This document shows positions 32,608 through 41,870 of a stretch of DNA of 64,000 bases, in pieces (position 1 is the first letter of the stretch; every line of letters starts with the position of its first letter). The notes beneath the pieces are model-generated. The model was given only the letters and a program-made list of their open reading frames with translations. It had not been told where the DNA came from and did no database searches. This stretch comes from an uncultured Clostridia bacterium. Lineage in GTDB: Bacteria > Bacillota > Clostridia > Christensenellales > Borkfalkiaceae. The position numbers were made by a program, and so were the translations under genes. The DNA lies in the NCBI GenBank assembly GCA_944354035.1, contig CALVPS010000003.1, positions 1-64,000 on the forward strand, in the 5' to 3' direction.

Positions 32608-35424
32608 ATGAAAGAGGAAATTTTTGTAAAAGGCGCCAAAGAAAACAATTTAAAGAATATCGACGTACACATTCCCCGCGGCACGCTTACGGTGTTTACG
32701 GGGCTTTCGGGCAGCGGAAAGTCTACGCTGGCCTTCGATACCATCTTTGCCGAGGGGCAGCGCAGGTATATGGAGAGCCTCTCTTCGTATGCGCGTCAGT
32801 TTTTGGGTATGATGGAAAAACCGGACGTGGAGTCGATCGACGGGCTTTCGCCCGCCATCTCCATCGATCAGAAGACGACGTCGCACAATCCGCGCTCTAC
32901 GGTGGGCACGGTGACGGAAATTTACGACTATCTGCGTCTGCTGTTTGCGCGCGCCGGCACGCCGCACTGTCCCAACTGCGGTAAAGAGATCCGCCGGCAG
33001 ACGGTGGACGAGATCGCCGACCGCGTGACGGAACTTCCCGCGGGCAGCAAAATTTTGGTGGAGGCCCCCGTGGTGCGCGGCCGGAAGGGGGAGTATGCCA
33101 AGGAGCTGGCGGGGTACCGCAAGAGCGGGTACGCCCGCGTAAAAATAGACGGCATCGTGTACGATCTACAGGAAGAGATCAAGCTCGATAAAAACGTCAA
33201 ACACAACATCGGCGTGGTCGTGGACCGCCTGGTGGTAAAGGACGGCATGTTAAAGCGGCTGACGGAGAGCCTGGAGACGGCGCTGAAGCTTGCCGACGGG
33301 CTGGTGGTCATCGACTGCGGCGGCGAGGAGACGCTGTACTCTTCGCGCTATGCCTGCCCCGACTGCAACATCTCCATCGAAGAGATCGAGCCGCGTCTCT
33401 TTTCGTTCAATACGCCGTGGGGCGCCTGTCCCGCCTGCACGGGGCTGGGTTTTCAGCAGGCGGTGGACGCCGACCTCATCTGCCCCGACCGCACCAAGAC
33501 CCTGCGCGAGGGCGCCATCCGCATCAGCGGATGGAACCTGGATTCGTCGTCGGTGACGCAGATGTACCTTGCCGCGCTGTCGCAGCGTTACGGCTTTTCG
33601 CTGGACGTCCCCGTAAAGGATCTCCCGCCGGAGGTGTTCGATCTGCTGATGTACGGCAACGGGGGCGAAAAGATCGACCTCGAATACAACACGCGTACCT
33701 TCCATTCCTCCTATAAAAGCGCATGGGAGGGGTTTGTCAACAATTTGCAGCGGCGGTACAATCAGACGAGTTCGGTGGGCGTAAAATGGGATATCGAGCG
33801 CTATATGCGCACGTCGGACTGCCCCGTATGCCACGGCAAGCGCTTAAAAAAGGAGGCGCTTGCGGTGACGGTGGGGGGCAAAAACATCGCCGAAGTGTGC
33901 GATATGCCGGTGCGTGACTTAAAGGCGTTTTTAAGCGCGCTGCAGCTGACGTCCACGCAGCACGCCATTGCCGACGTCATTTTGCGCGAGATCAAAAGCC
34001 GTATCGACTTTTTGGTGGGAGTGGGACTGGACTATCTGACCCTCTCGCGCAGCGCGGCCACCCTCTCCGGCGGCGAAAGCCAGCGCATCCGCCTTGCTAC
34101 GCAGATCGGGAGCGCGCTTTCGGGCGTGCTGTATATTTTAGATGAGCCCAGCATCGGGCTGCACCAGCGCGATAACGAGCGGCTGCTGACTTCGCTGAAG
34201 GGGTTACGCGATCTGGGGAACACGCTGATCGTCGTCGAACACGACGAAGATACCATGCGCGCAGCCGACTACATTGTGGACATCGGCCCCATGGCGGGCG
34301 TGCACGGCGGCGAGGTGGTCGCCTGCGGCACCGCACAAGACATCATGAACGAGCCGCGCTCGATCACGGGCGATTTTTTGGCGGGACGCAGGAAAATTGC
34401 CGTCCCCGCCGAACGCAAGCGCCCGGACGGGCGGTGGTTTCGGGTGTTCGGCTGCCGTCAGAACAACTTGAAGGGGATCGACGTTGCGATCCCCGCGGGT
34501 CTCATGACGGCGGTGACGGGCGTGTCGGGATCGGGCAAGTCGTCGCTGGTCAACGAGATCGTCCTGCCCCTGCTTGCCAACGGGCTGAACGGCTCGCGCC
34601 TGCCCGCGGGCAAGAGCGACGGCTGCACGGGCATGGAGCTGTTCGATAAGGTCATCGCCATCGACCAGTCGCCCATCGGGCGCACGCCGCGTTCCAACCC
34701 CGCTACCTACACGGGGGTGTTCACCGCCATCCGCGAGTTGTTCGCCGCCACGCCCGACGCCAAAGCGCTGGGCTTTAAGGCGGGGCGTTTTTCGTTCAAC
34801 GTGGCGGGCGGCCGCTGCGAAAACTGCCAGGGCGACGGCATCATGAAGATCGAAATGCACTTTTTGCCCGACGTATACGTCCCCTGCGAGGTGTGCGGCG
34901 GCAAGCGCTATAACCGCGAGACGCTGGAGGTGCGCTACAAGGGCAAGACGATCGCAGATGTGCTTGAAATGACGGTGGAGGAGGCCTGCGCCTTTTTCAA
35001 AAGCCTGCCTTCCATCTACAACAAGCTGGCAACGCTCAACGAAGTCGGGCTGGGATATATCCGGCTGGGGCAGTCGGCCACCACGCTTTCCGGCGGCGAG
35101 GCGCAGCGGGTAAAGCTGGCAACGGAGCTGTCCAAGCGTTCCACCGGCCGCACCTTTTATATCCTGGACGAGCCGACCACCGGCCTGCACAGCTACGACG
35201 TCGACAAACTGGTACAGATCTTGCTGCGCCTGCGCGACGGCGGCAACACGGTGCTGGTGATCGAACATAACCTCGACGTCATCAAGGTCGCCGACCACAT
35301 CATCGACCTCGGACCGGAGGGAGGCGACGGCGGCGGCACCGTGCTCTGCACCGGCTCCCCCGAAGAAGTGGCGGCCTGCGGGGCCTCGTACACCGGGCAG
35401 TTTTTAAAAAAGATGCTGCCGTAG
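32608..35424 (+). CDS. uvrA: Excinuclease ABC subunit A
   Basis: A 938-residue double ABC ATPase that finds DNA damage with UvrB. The first Walker A is GLSGSGKST, the second GVSGSGKSS; signatures LSGGESQRIRLA and LSGGEAQRVKLA are both present. Zinc modules include CPNC near residue 117, CPDC with CPAC in the first half and CENCQGDG with CEVCGGKRY in the second. A GTG at 32602 is in frame, but ATG 32608 matches the usual N-terminus. The ribosome site is poor (GCGAGTGGG). There is no LexA box upstream; uvrB, the methyltransferase, the nucleotidase and uvrA could form one transcript, which would extend SOS control to uvrA. Confidence 0.96.
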   Translation: MKEEIFVKGAKENNLKNIDVHIPRGTLTVFTGLSGSGKSTLAFDTIFAEGQRRYMESLSSYARQFLGMMEKPDVESIDGLSPAISIDQKTTSHNPRSTVGTVTEIYDYLRLLFARAGTPHCPNCGKEIRRQTVDEIADRVTELPAGSKILVEAPVVRGRKGEYAKELAGYRKSGYARVKIDGIVYDLQEEIKLDKNVKHNIGVVVDRLVVKDGMLKRLTESLETALKLADGLVVIDCGGEETLYSSRYACPDCNISIEEIEPRLFSFNTPWGACPACTGLGFQQAVDADLICPDRTKTLREGAIRISGWNLDSSSVTQMYLAALSQRYGFSLDVPVKDLPPEVFDLLMYGNGGEKIDLEYNTRTFHSSYKSAWEGFVNNLQRRYNQTSSVGVKWDIERYMRTSDCPVCHGKRLKKEALAVTVGGKNIAEVCDMPVRDLKAFLSALQLTSTQHAIADVILREIKSRIDFLVGVGLDYLTLSRSAATLSGGESQRIRLATQIGSALSGVLYILDEPSIGLHQRDNERLLTSLKGLRDLGNTLIVVEHDEDTMRAADYIVDIGPMAGVHGGEVVACGTAQDIMNEPRSITGDFLAGRRKIAVPAERKRPDGRWFRVFGCRQNNLKGIDVAIPAGLMTAVTGVSGSGKSSLVNEIVLPLLANGLNGSRLPAGKSDGCTGMELFDKVIAIDQSPIGRTPRSNPATYTGVFTAIRELFAATPDAKALGFKAGRFSFNVAGGRCENCQGDGIMKIEMHFLPDVYVPCEVCGGKRYNRETLEVRYKGKTIADVLEMTVEEACAFFKSLPSIYNKLATLNEVGLGYIRLGQSATTLSGGEAQRVKLATELSKRSTGRTFYILDEPTTGLHSYDVDKLVQILLRLRDGGNTVLVIEHNLDVIKVADHIIDLGPEGGDGGGTVLCTGSPEEVAACGASYTGQFLKKMLP

Positions 35425-35499
35425 CCGCAGTTACCTCGGCGGGCGCGGCGCGCCGAATAAAACGCACTCCCCGCGCGGGAGCGCACAAGGAGGGGCAAC

Positions 35500-36708
35500 A
35501 TGATCAACGAAACATATCGGCGGCTGGGCGAAGAGCGCTCGGTCATCCGCGAAATTTTTGAGTATGCAAACGCCCGCAAACGGGCGATCGGCGAAGAGAA
35601 CGTATTCGACTTTTCGTTGGGGAACCCCAGCGTTCCGCCGCCCGCCGCGCTGAACGACGCCTTGGTGCAGCTGGTGCGGCAGACGCCCCCCGTGGCGCTG
35701 CACGGGTATACGTCCGCCGCGGGCGCGCCGGACGTTCGCGCCGCGGTGGCGCGATATTTTAACGAGGCGTTCGGGGTGCCCCTGCCGCCCGAGCTCGTCT
35801 ATATGACGTGCGGCGCGGCCGCCTCGCTGACCATCGCCCTGCATGCGCTGTGCGAAGCGGGGGATGAATTTGTCGTCGTCGCGCCCTATTTTCCGGAGTA
35901 CCGCGTCTTTATCGAAAGTGCGGGCGGCCGGGTCGCGGAGGCGCCTGCCGACGCGCGCTTTCATCTCGACCTTTCCGCACTCGACCGGGCGATCGGCGCG
36001 CGCACCAAGGCGGTGCTCCTCAATTCGCCCAACAATCCCACGGGCGCGGTGTATACCGCGCAGGAGCTGGCCGCGTTGGCCGCGCTGCTGCGAAAAAAGA
36101 GCGCCGCGCGCGGCGCGCCCGTGTTTTTGATCTCGGACGAGCCCTATCGCGAGCTGACATACGGCGCGCCCGTCCCGCAGCCCATGACGTTTTACGAACA
36201 CACGATCGTCTGCTATTCCTTTTCCAAATCGCTCTCGCTGGCGGGCGAGCGTATCGGGTATCTTGCCGTCTCGCCGCGCTGCGACGGTGCGGCGGCGCTG
36301 TTTGCAGCCGTATGCGGCGCGGGCAGGGCGCTGGGCTACGTATGCGCGCCGACGCTGTTCCAGAGGGTATGCGCCCGCTTTTTGGGGGAGAGCGGCGACG
36401 TCTCCGCGTACCGCGATAACCGCGACCTGTTGTACGGCGCGTTGCGATCGTTCGGATTTTGCTGTACGCCGCCCGAGGGAGCGTTTTATCTGTTTGTCCG
36501 TTCGCCCGAGGCCTCGGCAACGGCCTTCTGTGAGCGCGCCAAACGGTACGAACTGCTTCTCGTTCCTTCGGACAGTTTCGGCGCGGGGGGATATGCGCGC
36601 ATCTCCTACTGCGTTCCGCGCGCGGTCATCGAGCGCGCGCTTCCGGCATTCGGGCGGCTGGCGGCGGACTACGGTCTGCGGGGGGAAGTATGCACGCGGG
36701 CGAAGTAG
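35500..36708 (+). CDS. Pyridoxal-phosphate aminotransferase, class I/II
   Basis: A 402-residue fold-type I aminotransferase. Sequence features: FSLGNPSVPPP, GYTSAAGAPDVRAAVA, the PLP-binding NSPNNPTGAVY, ISDEPYRELTY (Asp to pyridine N) and SFSKSLSLAGERIGYLA with the Schiff-base Lys. The amino-acid specificity (aspartate, alanine or other) is not readable. ATG 35500 follows AAGGAGGGG. The next gene overlaps its end by 19 nt. Confidence 0.88.
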   Translation: MINETYRRLGEERSVIREIFEYANARKRAIGEENVFDFSLGNPSVPPPAALNDALVQLVRQTPPVALHGYTSAAGAPDVRAAVARYFNEAFGVPLPPELVYMTCGAAASLTIALHALCEAGDEFVVVAPYFPEYRVFIESAGGRVAEAPADARFHLDLSALDRAIGARTKAVLLNSPNNPTGAVYTAQELAALAALLRKKSAARGAPVFLISDEPYRELTYGAPVPQPMTFYEHTIVCYSFSKSLSLAGERIGYLAVSPRCDGAAALFAAVCGAGRALGYVCAPTLFQRVCARFLGESGDVSAYRDNRDLLYGALRSFGFCCTPPEGAFYLFVRSPEASATAFCERAKRYELLLVPSDSFGAGGYARISYCVPRAVIERALPAFGRLAADYGLRGEVCTRAK

Positions 36709-37235
36709 CGGGGCTGGCCTGCGTGTTTGCGGTGCTTGCGGCGGCGTTCGGGGCGGCGTACGCGCTGCAGGCGCGCGCCGAGCGCAGACCGGACGGGATA
36801 GAGCTCTTCCGTACGCGCGCAAAAGGCGGGACGCTGTGGCTGTTTTTGGGCTGCGGGCTGTTCTTTACGGCGGGCGGATGCGCCGCGGTGCTGGTGCTGG
36901 GGTTTGCGGCGGACGGCATGACGCTCGGCCGCCTTGCCGCAGTGACCGCCGTTGCGGCCGTCGTCGCCGCGCTGGGATTTTGCGGATATTTTGCCGAGCG
37001 CTTCCAATATGTGGCGGTCACCGAAAACGGCGTTATGGCGTACCGTCCGTTCCGTCGTCCGCGCTTTGTTCGCTACGACGAGATGGGGTGGTTCAGCGAT
37101 CGTCCCGCGCCCGCCGGGGTATGCGTCTTTTCGAAGGATGGGAAAAAATTGTTTGCGGAGGACGCGGCGCATATCGGCGCGCAGCGGCTGGCGGCGCGCC
37201 TGCGCGAAGTCGGCGTAAAGGAACGGCGAAAATGA
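36690..37235 (+). CDS. Membrane protein with C-terminal PH-like domain
   Basis: A 181-residue protein with three hydrophobic segments (about 5-25, 49-76 and 82-103), then a cytoplasmic strand-rich region QYVAVTENGVMAYRPFRR … VCVFSKDGKKLFAEDA reminiscent of bacterial PH-like domains. Function unknown. It overlaps the aminotransferase by 19 nt, so it is cotranslated. Confidence 0.65.
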   Translation: MHAGEVAGLACVFAVLAAAFGAAYALQARAERRPDGIELFRTRAKGGTLWLFLGCGLFFTAGGCAAVLVLGFAADGMTLGRLAAVTAVAAVVAALGFCGYFAERFQYVAVTENGVMAYRPFRRPRFVRYDEMGWFSDRPAPAGVCVFSKDGKKLFAEDAAHIGAQRLAARLREVGVKERRK

Positions 37236-37284
37236 CGCCCGCGCGGGCGTGCGGCGGCGTTGTGCGAAAAACAAGACGGCCCGT

Positions 37285-37314
37285 CGGCCGACGGAGGGAT
37301 CCCTCCGTCGGCCG
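37285..37314. terminator. 30-bp perfect palindrome, candidate terminator
   Basis: Fifteen plus fifteen bases without a loop, centred on GGATCC, followed by GCCGTTCTTTG. The poor T tract makes terminator function uncertain; it lies 50 nt after the membrane-protein gene. The 37236-37639 gap otherwise holds the glycan-operon promoter and a ~110-nt leader in which I see no further element. Confidence 0.5.
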
Positions 37315-37495
37315 CCGTTCTTTGTCCGCTTGCCCTATTTTGCATGAGGGCCCCCGAAAGGGAAAATACTGTAAGCGAAGCGCCGCCCGCCGGGGGCGCA
37401 GGCGGCGGGATCGGAGCGGATGGCGCAGCTTTTCGGGCGCGGATGGCAGGATCTGCCGCCGATGTCAGCTTTTTCACGGATTTCACACAAAACAC

Positions 37496-37524
37496 TTGAT
37501 AATCATAAAGACCTTTGGTATAAT
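37496..37524 (+). promoter_or_regulatory. Promoter of the surface-glycan operon
   Basis: TTGATA (37496-37501), 17-base spacer, TATAAT (37519-37524). Transcription would begin near 37531, leaving a ~110-nt leader before hddA. No other strong promoter was seen within the following 18 kb of densely packed genes. Confidence 0.75.
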
Positions 37525-37639
37525 GTTACAAGAGGACTTGTCCGATTTTATCGGCCCGAGGCGGGCAGGAGACAGGGGCGGACCGCGGTTTTCTTTTGCG
37601 TGTTCGGCCAAGCAGATGTTTTTTACGGGAAGGTAGCAT

Positions 37640-38656
37640 ATGATCATTACCAAAACGCCCTTTCGCATGAGTTTTTTCGGCGGCGGAACGGATGTCCCGC
37701 AGTTCTTTCGGGAACACGGCGGCGCCGTGATCTCGACCACGTTCGATAAGTATTGTTACGTAAACGTGCGCCACCTGCCGCCCTTTTTTGAGTACACCAC
37801 GGAGGCGAGTTACGCCAAGATCGAGCGGGTGACGGATGTAAACGAGCTGGAGCACCCGCTCATCCGCAACGCAATGAAGATGCTGGACATGCACGAGCTG
37901 CGCATCACGTACGAGGCGGATCTGCCCGCGCGTACGGGGCTGGGGACGAGCAGTTCGTTTGCGGTGGGGCTTTTGAACGCCTTTTATTGTCTGAAGGGGC
38001 GGTATGTCGATAAAAAACGCCTTGCCATCGACGCGATCCGCCTGGAGCGCGAGCTGTGCGGCGAGGCGGGCGGCTGGCAAGATCAGATCGCCGCGTCGTT
38101 CGGCGGTTTCAATAAGATCGCCTTCCACGGCGACGACTTCGAAGTGGACCGCATCATCGTTTCGCCCGCGCGCAAACGGGCGCTCAACGAGCGGCTGCTG
38201 CTGTTTTTTACGGGATTTACGCGCTTTTCGTCCGAGATCCAAAAGGATACCGGTGCCGCCATCAAAGATAAGACGGCGCAGCTGCGCGAAATGCTTGCGC
38301 TGGTGGACGAAGCGGAGCGCGTATTGACCGACGGCGGGTGCGATCTCGATGACTTCGGGCGCCTTTTGGACGAGACGTGGAAGTTAAAGCGCCAGACGGG
38401 GAGCAAGATCTCTACGGGCTCCATCGACGAACTGTATCAAAGGGCCGTGGCGGCCGGCGCGCTGGGCGGGAAACTGCTGGGCGCGGGCGGCGGCGGGTTT
38501 TTGCTGTTTTACGTGCAGCCCGAACGGCGGCAGCAGGTCATGGACGCCATGCACGATCTTTTGTACGTCCCCTTTGAATTTGAAAACAGCGGTACGCGCG
38601 TCATCTACTATTCGGCTGAGTTTTACGATCCCGCGCACCGCAGGGAGCGCTCGTGA
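37640..38656 (+). CDS. hddA: D-glycero-alpha-D-manno-heptose 7-phosphate kinase
   Basis: A 338-residue GHMP-family kinase. It begins MIITKTPFRMSFFGGGTDVP, typical of HddA; the phosphate-binding loop RTGLGTSSSFAVGLLNA is at about 96-112 and the C-terminal GGKLLGAGGGGFLLFY closes the fold. It should phosphorylate D-glycero-alpha-D-manno-heptose 7-phosphate at C1, leading to GDP-heptose. First gene of the glycan operon; ATG 37640 follows GGGAAGG. The next gene starts within its stop (GTGA). Confidence 0.9.
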   Translation: MIITKTPFRMSFFGGGTDVPQFFREHGGAVISTTFDKYCYVNVRHLPPFFEYTTEASYAKIERVTDVNELEHPLIRNAMKMLDMHELRITYEADLPARTGLGTSSSFAVGLLNAFYCLKGRYVDKKRLAIDAIRLERELCGEAGGWQDQIAASFGGFNKIAFHGDDFEVDRIIVSPARKRALNERLLLFFTGFTRFSSEIQKDTGAAIKDKTAQLREMLALVDEAERVLTDGGCDLDDFGRLLDETWKLKRQTGSKISTGSIDELYQRAVAAGALGGKLLGAGGGGFLLFYVQPERRQQVMDAMHDLLYVPFEFENSGTRVIYYSAEFYDPAHRRERS

Positions 38657-39915
38657 AGGCCGTTATCATGGCGGGCGGGAAGGGCACGCGCATCGCCTCC
38701 GTCGCCAGCGATATCCCCAAGCCCATGATCCCCGTTGCGGGCAAGCCCGTGCTGGAACACGAGATCGGCTGTCTGAAGGCGCAGGGGTACACCGATCTCA
38801 TCATTACGGTATCTCACCTGGGGCACGTCATAACCGATCACTTCGGCGACGGCAGCCGGTGGGGCGTGCACATCGAATATTTCACCGAGGAGACTCCGCT
38901 GGGTAACGCGGGCGCCCTGCTGCACCTGAAAGAGAAGCTTACGGAGGACTTTTTACTTTTGAACGCCGACGCCGTGTTCGATGTCGACTTCGACCGCTTT
39001 GTGGAGGCGCACCGCAAAAACGGCGGGCTTGCGACGCTGTTTACCCATCCCAACGACCATCCGTACGACAGCGGGCTGATCGTCGCCGACGCGCAGGGGC
39101 GCGTTACGCGGTGGCTCGCAAAGGAGGACGATCGCACGGGGTATTACCGCAACCGCGTGAACGCGGGGCTGCACGTGCTTTCGCCCAAGGTGCTGGAACG
39201 GACGTTCGATACGCCAAAGGTCGACCTGGACCGTCAGATCTTAAAGCCGCTTGCGGGGACGGGGGAGCTGTACGTGTACGACAGCCCGGAATATGTAAAG
39301 GATATGGGCACGCCCGCGCGCTACGCGGCTGTCTGCCGCGACTTTGAAAGCGGAAAGGTGGAGGCGCGCAATTTAAAAAACAAGCAGAAGGCGATCTTTC
39401 TCGATCGGGACGGTACCATCAACGAGTATGTCGGCTTTTTGCGGAATATCGACGAGTTCCGCCTGCTGGACGGCGTGAGCGAGGCGATCCGCGCGATCAA
39501 TCAAAGCGGGTATTTGGCCATTGTGGTGACCAATCAGCCCGTTGTTGCGCGGGGCGAAGTGACCGTGCCGCAGCTTAACGAGATCCACAACAAGATGGAG
39601 ACGCTGCTGGGCGCGTCCGGCGCGTACGTAGACGCCGTATATTATTGTCCGCACCACCCGCACAAGGGGTATGCGGGGGAGGTTCCGGCGCTGAAGATCG
39701 ACTGCGACTGCCGCAAGCCCAAGACGGGCTTGCTGCTGCGGGCGGCGGAGGCATTCAACATCGATCTTTCACAGAGCTGGATGGTCGGCGACGGCGAAAA
39801 CGATCTGCTGTGCGGCAAGAACGGCGGCTGCAAAACGGCAATGATCGGCGCGGACGACCGTGCGGACGTCTGCGGCGCGGATCTGAGGGAGTGTATTCAA
39901 AAGATCTTGGAGTAA
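38653..39915 (+). CDS. hddC-gmhB: Fusion: heptose-1-phosphate guanylyltransferase + heptose bisphosphatase
   Basis: A 420-residue two-domain protein. Residues 1-235 are a nucleotidyltransferase (VIMAGGKGTRIA signature, KPMIPVAGKP, LLLNADAVFD metal site, VNAGLHVLSP) of the HddC kind. Residues 246-420 are a GmhB-type HAD phosphatase (FLDRDGTINEY; VVTNQPVVARGE; zinc-binding CPHHPHKG with CDCRKPKTG; GDGENDL). Together they would dephosphorylate heptose 1,7-bisphosphate and add GMP to the 1-phosphate. They are usually separate genes. Start GTG 38653, 4 nt inside hddA. Linker is short, about 10 residues. Confidence 0.88.
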   Translation: MKAVIMAGGKGTRIASVASDIPKPMIPVAGKPVLEHEIGCLKAQGYTDLIITVSHLGHVITDHFGDGSRWGVHIEYFTEETPLGNAGALLHLKEKLTEDFLLLNADAVFDVDFDRFVEAHRKNGGLATLFTHPNDHPYDSGLIVADAQGRVTRWLAKEDDRTGYYRNRVNAGLHVLSPKVLERTFDTPKVDLDRQILKPLAGTGELYVYDSPEYVKDMGTPARYAAVCRDFESGKVEARNLKNKQKAIFLDRDGTINEYVGFLRNIDEFRLLDGVSEAIRAINQSGYLAIVVTNQPVVARGEVTVPQLNEIHNKMETLLGASGAYVDAVYYCPHHPHKGYAGEVPALKIDCDCRKPKTGLLLRAAEAFNIDLSQSWMVGDGENDLLCGKNGGCKTAMIGADDRADVCGADLRECIQKILE

Positions 39916-39921
39916 CAACGT

Positions 39922-40572
39922 ATGGAAGAACGGATCGAAAGACAGATAGATGCGTTGGTCGGGCGGTATCCCGCTCTGGGCGGCTGCCGCGGGGAGATCG
40001 TGGACGCCTATGCGGAGCTGGAGCGTTGTTTTGCGGCGGGGAACAAACTGCTCGTCGCCGGAAACGGCGGCAGCTGCGCCGATGCCGAGCATATCGTGGG
40101 CGAACTGATGAAGGGTTTTTTGCTTCCGCGCAAATGCCCGGCGGCGTTTGTCGGGCGGTTGATCTCGATCGACCCCGTCCGCGGCAAGGAGCTGGCCGAA
40201 AAATTGCAGGGCGGGCTTCCGGCGATCGCGCTTCACGCGCATCCCGGGCTGAACACCGCCTATCTCAACGACGTGGAAAACGGCGGGCTGCTGATGTATG
40301 CGCAGCAGGTAAACGGGTATGGACGGCCCGGCGACGTGTTTTTGGGGATCTCGACTTCGGGGAACTCCAAAAACGTAATGTACGCCGCCGTCGCTGCAAA
40401 GGCAAAGGGCATGAAGGTGTTGGGGCTTACGGGGGCCGCGGGCGGAAGCCTCGCCAAGATCGCGGATGTCGCCGTTAAGGTTCCCGAGACGGAGACGTAC
40501 AAGATCCAGGAACTGCATCTTCCCGTGTATCACGCGCTCTGCCTCATGCTGGAAGAAAGATTTTTTGGGTAA
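39922..40572 (+). CDS. gmhA: Sedoheptulose 7-phosphate isomerase
   Basis: A 216-residue SIS-domain enzyme that converts sedoheptulose 7-phosphate to D-glycero-D-manno-heptose 7-phosphate, the entry step of the GDP-heptose route. The SIS motif VAGNGGSCADAEHIVGELMKGF and the GISTSGNSKNV loop are intact, and the catalytic region ETYKIQELHLPVYHALC fits GmhA. It starts 6 nt after hddC-gmhB with GGAG in the preceding stop region. Base composition is host-like; beyond here the DNA becomes AT-richer. Confidence 0.9.
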   Translation: MEERIERQIDALVGRYPALGGCRGEIVDAYAELERCFAAGNKLLVAGNGGSCADAEHIVGELMKGFLLPRKCPAAFVGRLISIDPVRGKELAEKLQGGLPAIALHAHPGLNTAYLNDVENGGLLMYAQQVNGYGRPGDVFLGISTSGNSKNVMYAAVAAKAKGMKVLGLTGAAGGSLAKIADVAVKVPETETYKIQELHLPVYHALCLMLEERFFG

Positions 40573-40578
40573 AAGAGG

Positions 40579-41709
40579 ATGAAAATTTTACAGATCTGCA
40601 GTTATTATGCGCCGAGCGTCGGCGGAATCGAACAGACGGCGCACGATATCGCCCAGGCGCTGCAGGGGCGGTATGAACAGAAGGTCTTTTGTTTTAATCA
40701 TGAAAAAGGAAGCCGCGTTGATTGTGTGGACGGCGTGGAGGTGATACGCGTTGCCTGTTTTGCCAAAGTGGCGTCGCAATCGCTGTCTTTTTCTTATGGG
40801 CACACACTAAAGAAGGTGTTCGCCGAATTTCGTCCCGATGTAGTTATTTTTCATTATCCCAATCCCTTTGCAGCATACCATCTTAAAAAACAGTTAAAAA
40901 GTTATCCTAGCTGCAAGCTGATCGTGTGGTGGCATTTAGATATTACTCGGCAAAAAATTTTAGGAAAATTATTTACGGGGCAATCTAAATGGCTGCTGCG
41001 GCGCGCCGCGCGTGCGGTGGCGACGAGCCCAAATTATATTGAAGGCAGCCCGTTATTACAGTCGGTGCGGGAGAAGTGTACGGTTATCGCCAGCTGCGTG
41101 AATGGCGGCAGACTTGTGCCGTCCGCCGTTGCGCGAGAGGAGGCCGAAGCGTTACGCCGGGTCTACGCAGGAAAGACGATATGCTTTGCCGTTGGGCGGC
41201 ATGTGCCGTATAAAGGCATGGAGTACCTGATACGTGCCGGGAAATTGCTGGATGATACCTATGCCGTTTGGATAGGCGGGCAAGGCCCGTTGACGAAGTC
41301 GTTAAAAGCGCTTGCTGCCGACGATCCTAAGGTGGAATTTCTTGGCAAACTTTCCGACGACGCACTGCAAAGCCGTCTGCTGGCATGTGATATTTTTTGT
41401 TTTCCGTCGATCACGCGCAACGAAGCGTTCGGGCTTGCCCTAGCGGAGGCGATGTATTTTTCCAAGCCTGCAGTTACGTTTATGATCCCGCATTCGGGCG
41501 TAAATTATGTTTCACTAAACGACGTAACGGGCATAGAGGCGGAAAACCGCAACATTGCAGCGTATGCCGAGGCCATAAAAAAACTTGCGGCAGACGAAAC
41601 GCTCCGCAAACAGTACGGAGAAGCGGGAAGGCGTCGCGTGCTTGAAAATTTTACGTTCGATTGGTTTCAAGCCAAGCTTATTCAACTTTTGCAGGAGATG
41701 ATTTCATGA
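40579..41709 (+). CDS. Glycosyltransferase family 4 (1)
   Basis: A 376-residue GT-B retaining glycosyltransferase. N-terminal YYAPSVGGIEQTAHDIAQAL and the C-terminal donor-binding segment ITRNEAFGLALAEAMYFSKP (EX7E) are clear. It likely transfers a nucleotide-sugar residue (mannose or heptose) to the growing lipid-linked repeat on the cytoplasmic face. Start ATG 40579 after AAAGAGG, 6 nt past gmhA; its stop overlaps the ATG of a gmd remnant. Confidence 0.85.
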   Translation: MKILQICSYYAPSVGGIEQTAHDIAQALQGRYEQKVFCFNHEKGSRVDCVDGVEVIRVACFAKVASQSLSFSYGHTLKKVFAEFRPDVVIFHYPNPFAAYHLKKQLKSYPSCKLIVWWHLDITRQKILGKLFTGQSKWLLRRAARAVATSPNYIEGSPLLQSVREKCTVIASCVNGGRLVPSAVAREEAEALRRVYAGKTICFAVGRHVPYKGMEYLIRAGKLLDDTYAVWIGGQGPLTKSLKALAADDPKVEFLGKLSDDALQSRLLACDIFCFPSITRNEAFGLALAEAMYFSKPAVTFMIPHSGVNYVSLNDVTGIEAENRNIAAYAEAIKKLAADETLRKQYGEAGRRRVLENFTFDWFQAKLIQLLQEMIS

Positions 41710-41870
41710 AAAAGGCATTGATTACGGGTATTACCAGATAAGACGGAAGCTTTTTGGCGGAACTGTTGCCAGAAAAGGGACATGAGGCGCATGGGATTGT
41801 CCGGCGGGCGTCTGTTCCAACGAAGCAGAAGATCGATCATTTGCTTAAAAGGCCCGATGCGGATCCATGA
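41706..41870 (+). pseudogene. gmd: gmd remnant (GDP-mannose 4,6-dehydratase), stop at codon 12 and truncated
   Basis: The frame from ATG 41706 reads KKALITGIT, then a stop in place of the GlyGln that normally follows, then [18 protein letters not shown] and [20 protein letters not shown] before ending at 41870. This is the N-terminus of Gmd (normal form MKKALITGITGQDGSYLAEL). Only about 55 of ~340 codons are left; 41871-41992 shows no further Gmd match. The ATG overlaps the upstream glycosyltransferase stop, so the original coupling is preserved. The loss would remove GDP-fucose/rhamnose-type or 6-deoxy-heptose synthesis from this locus. Confidence 0.88.

Noticed and set aside
37523..37639. 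Short open frame starting at the -10 box of the glycan operon
   Set aside because: The ATG overlaps TATAAT itself and would precede the transcript start.
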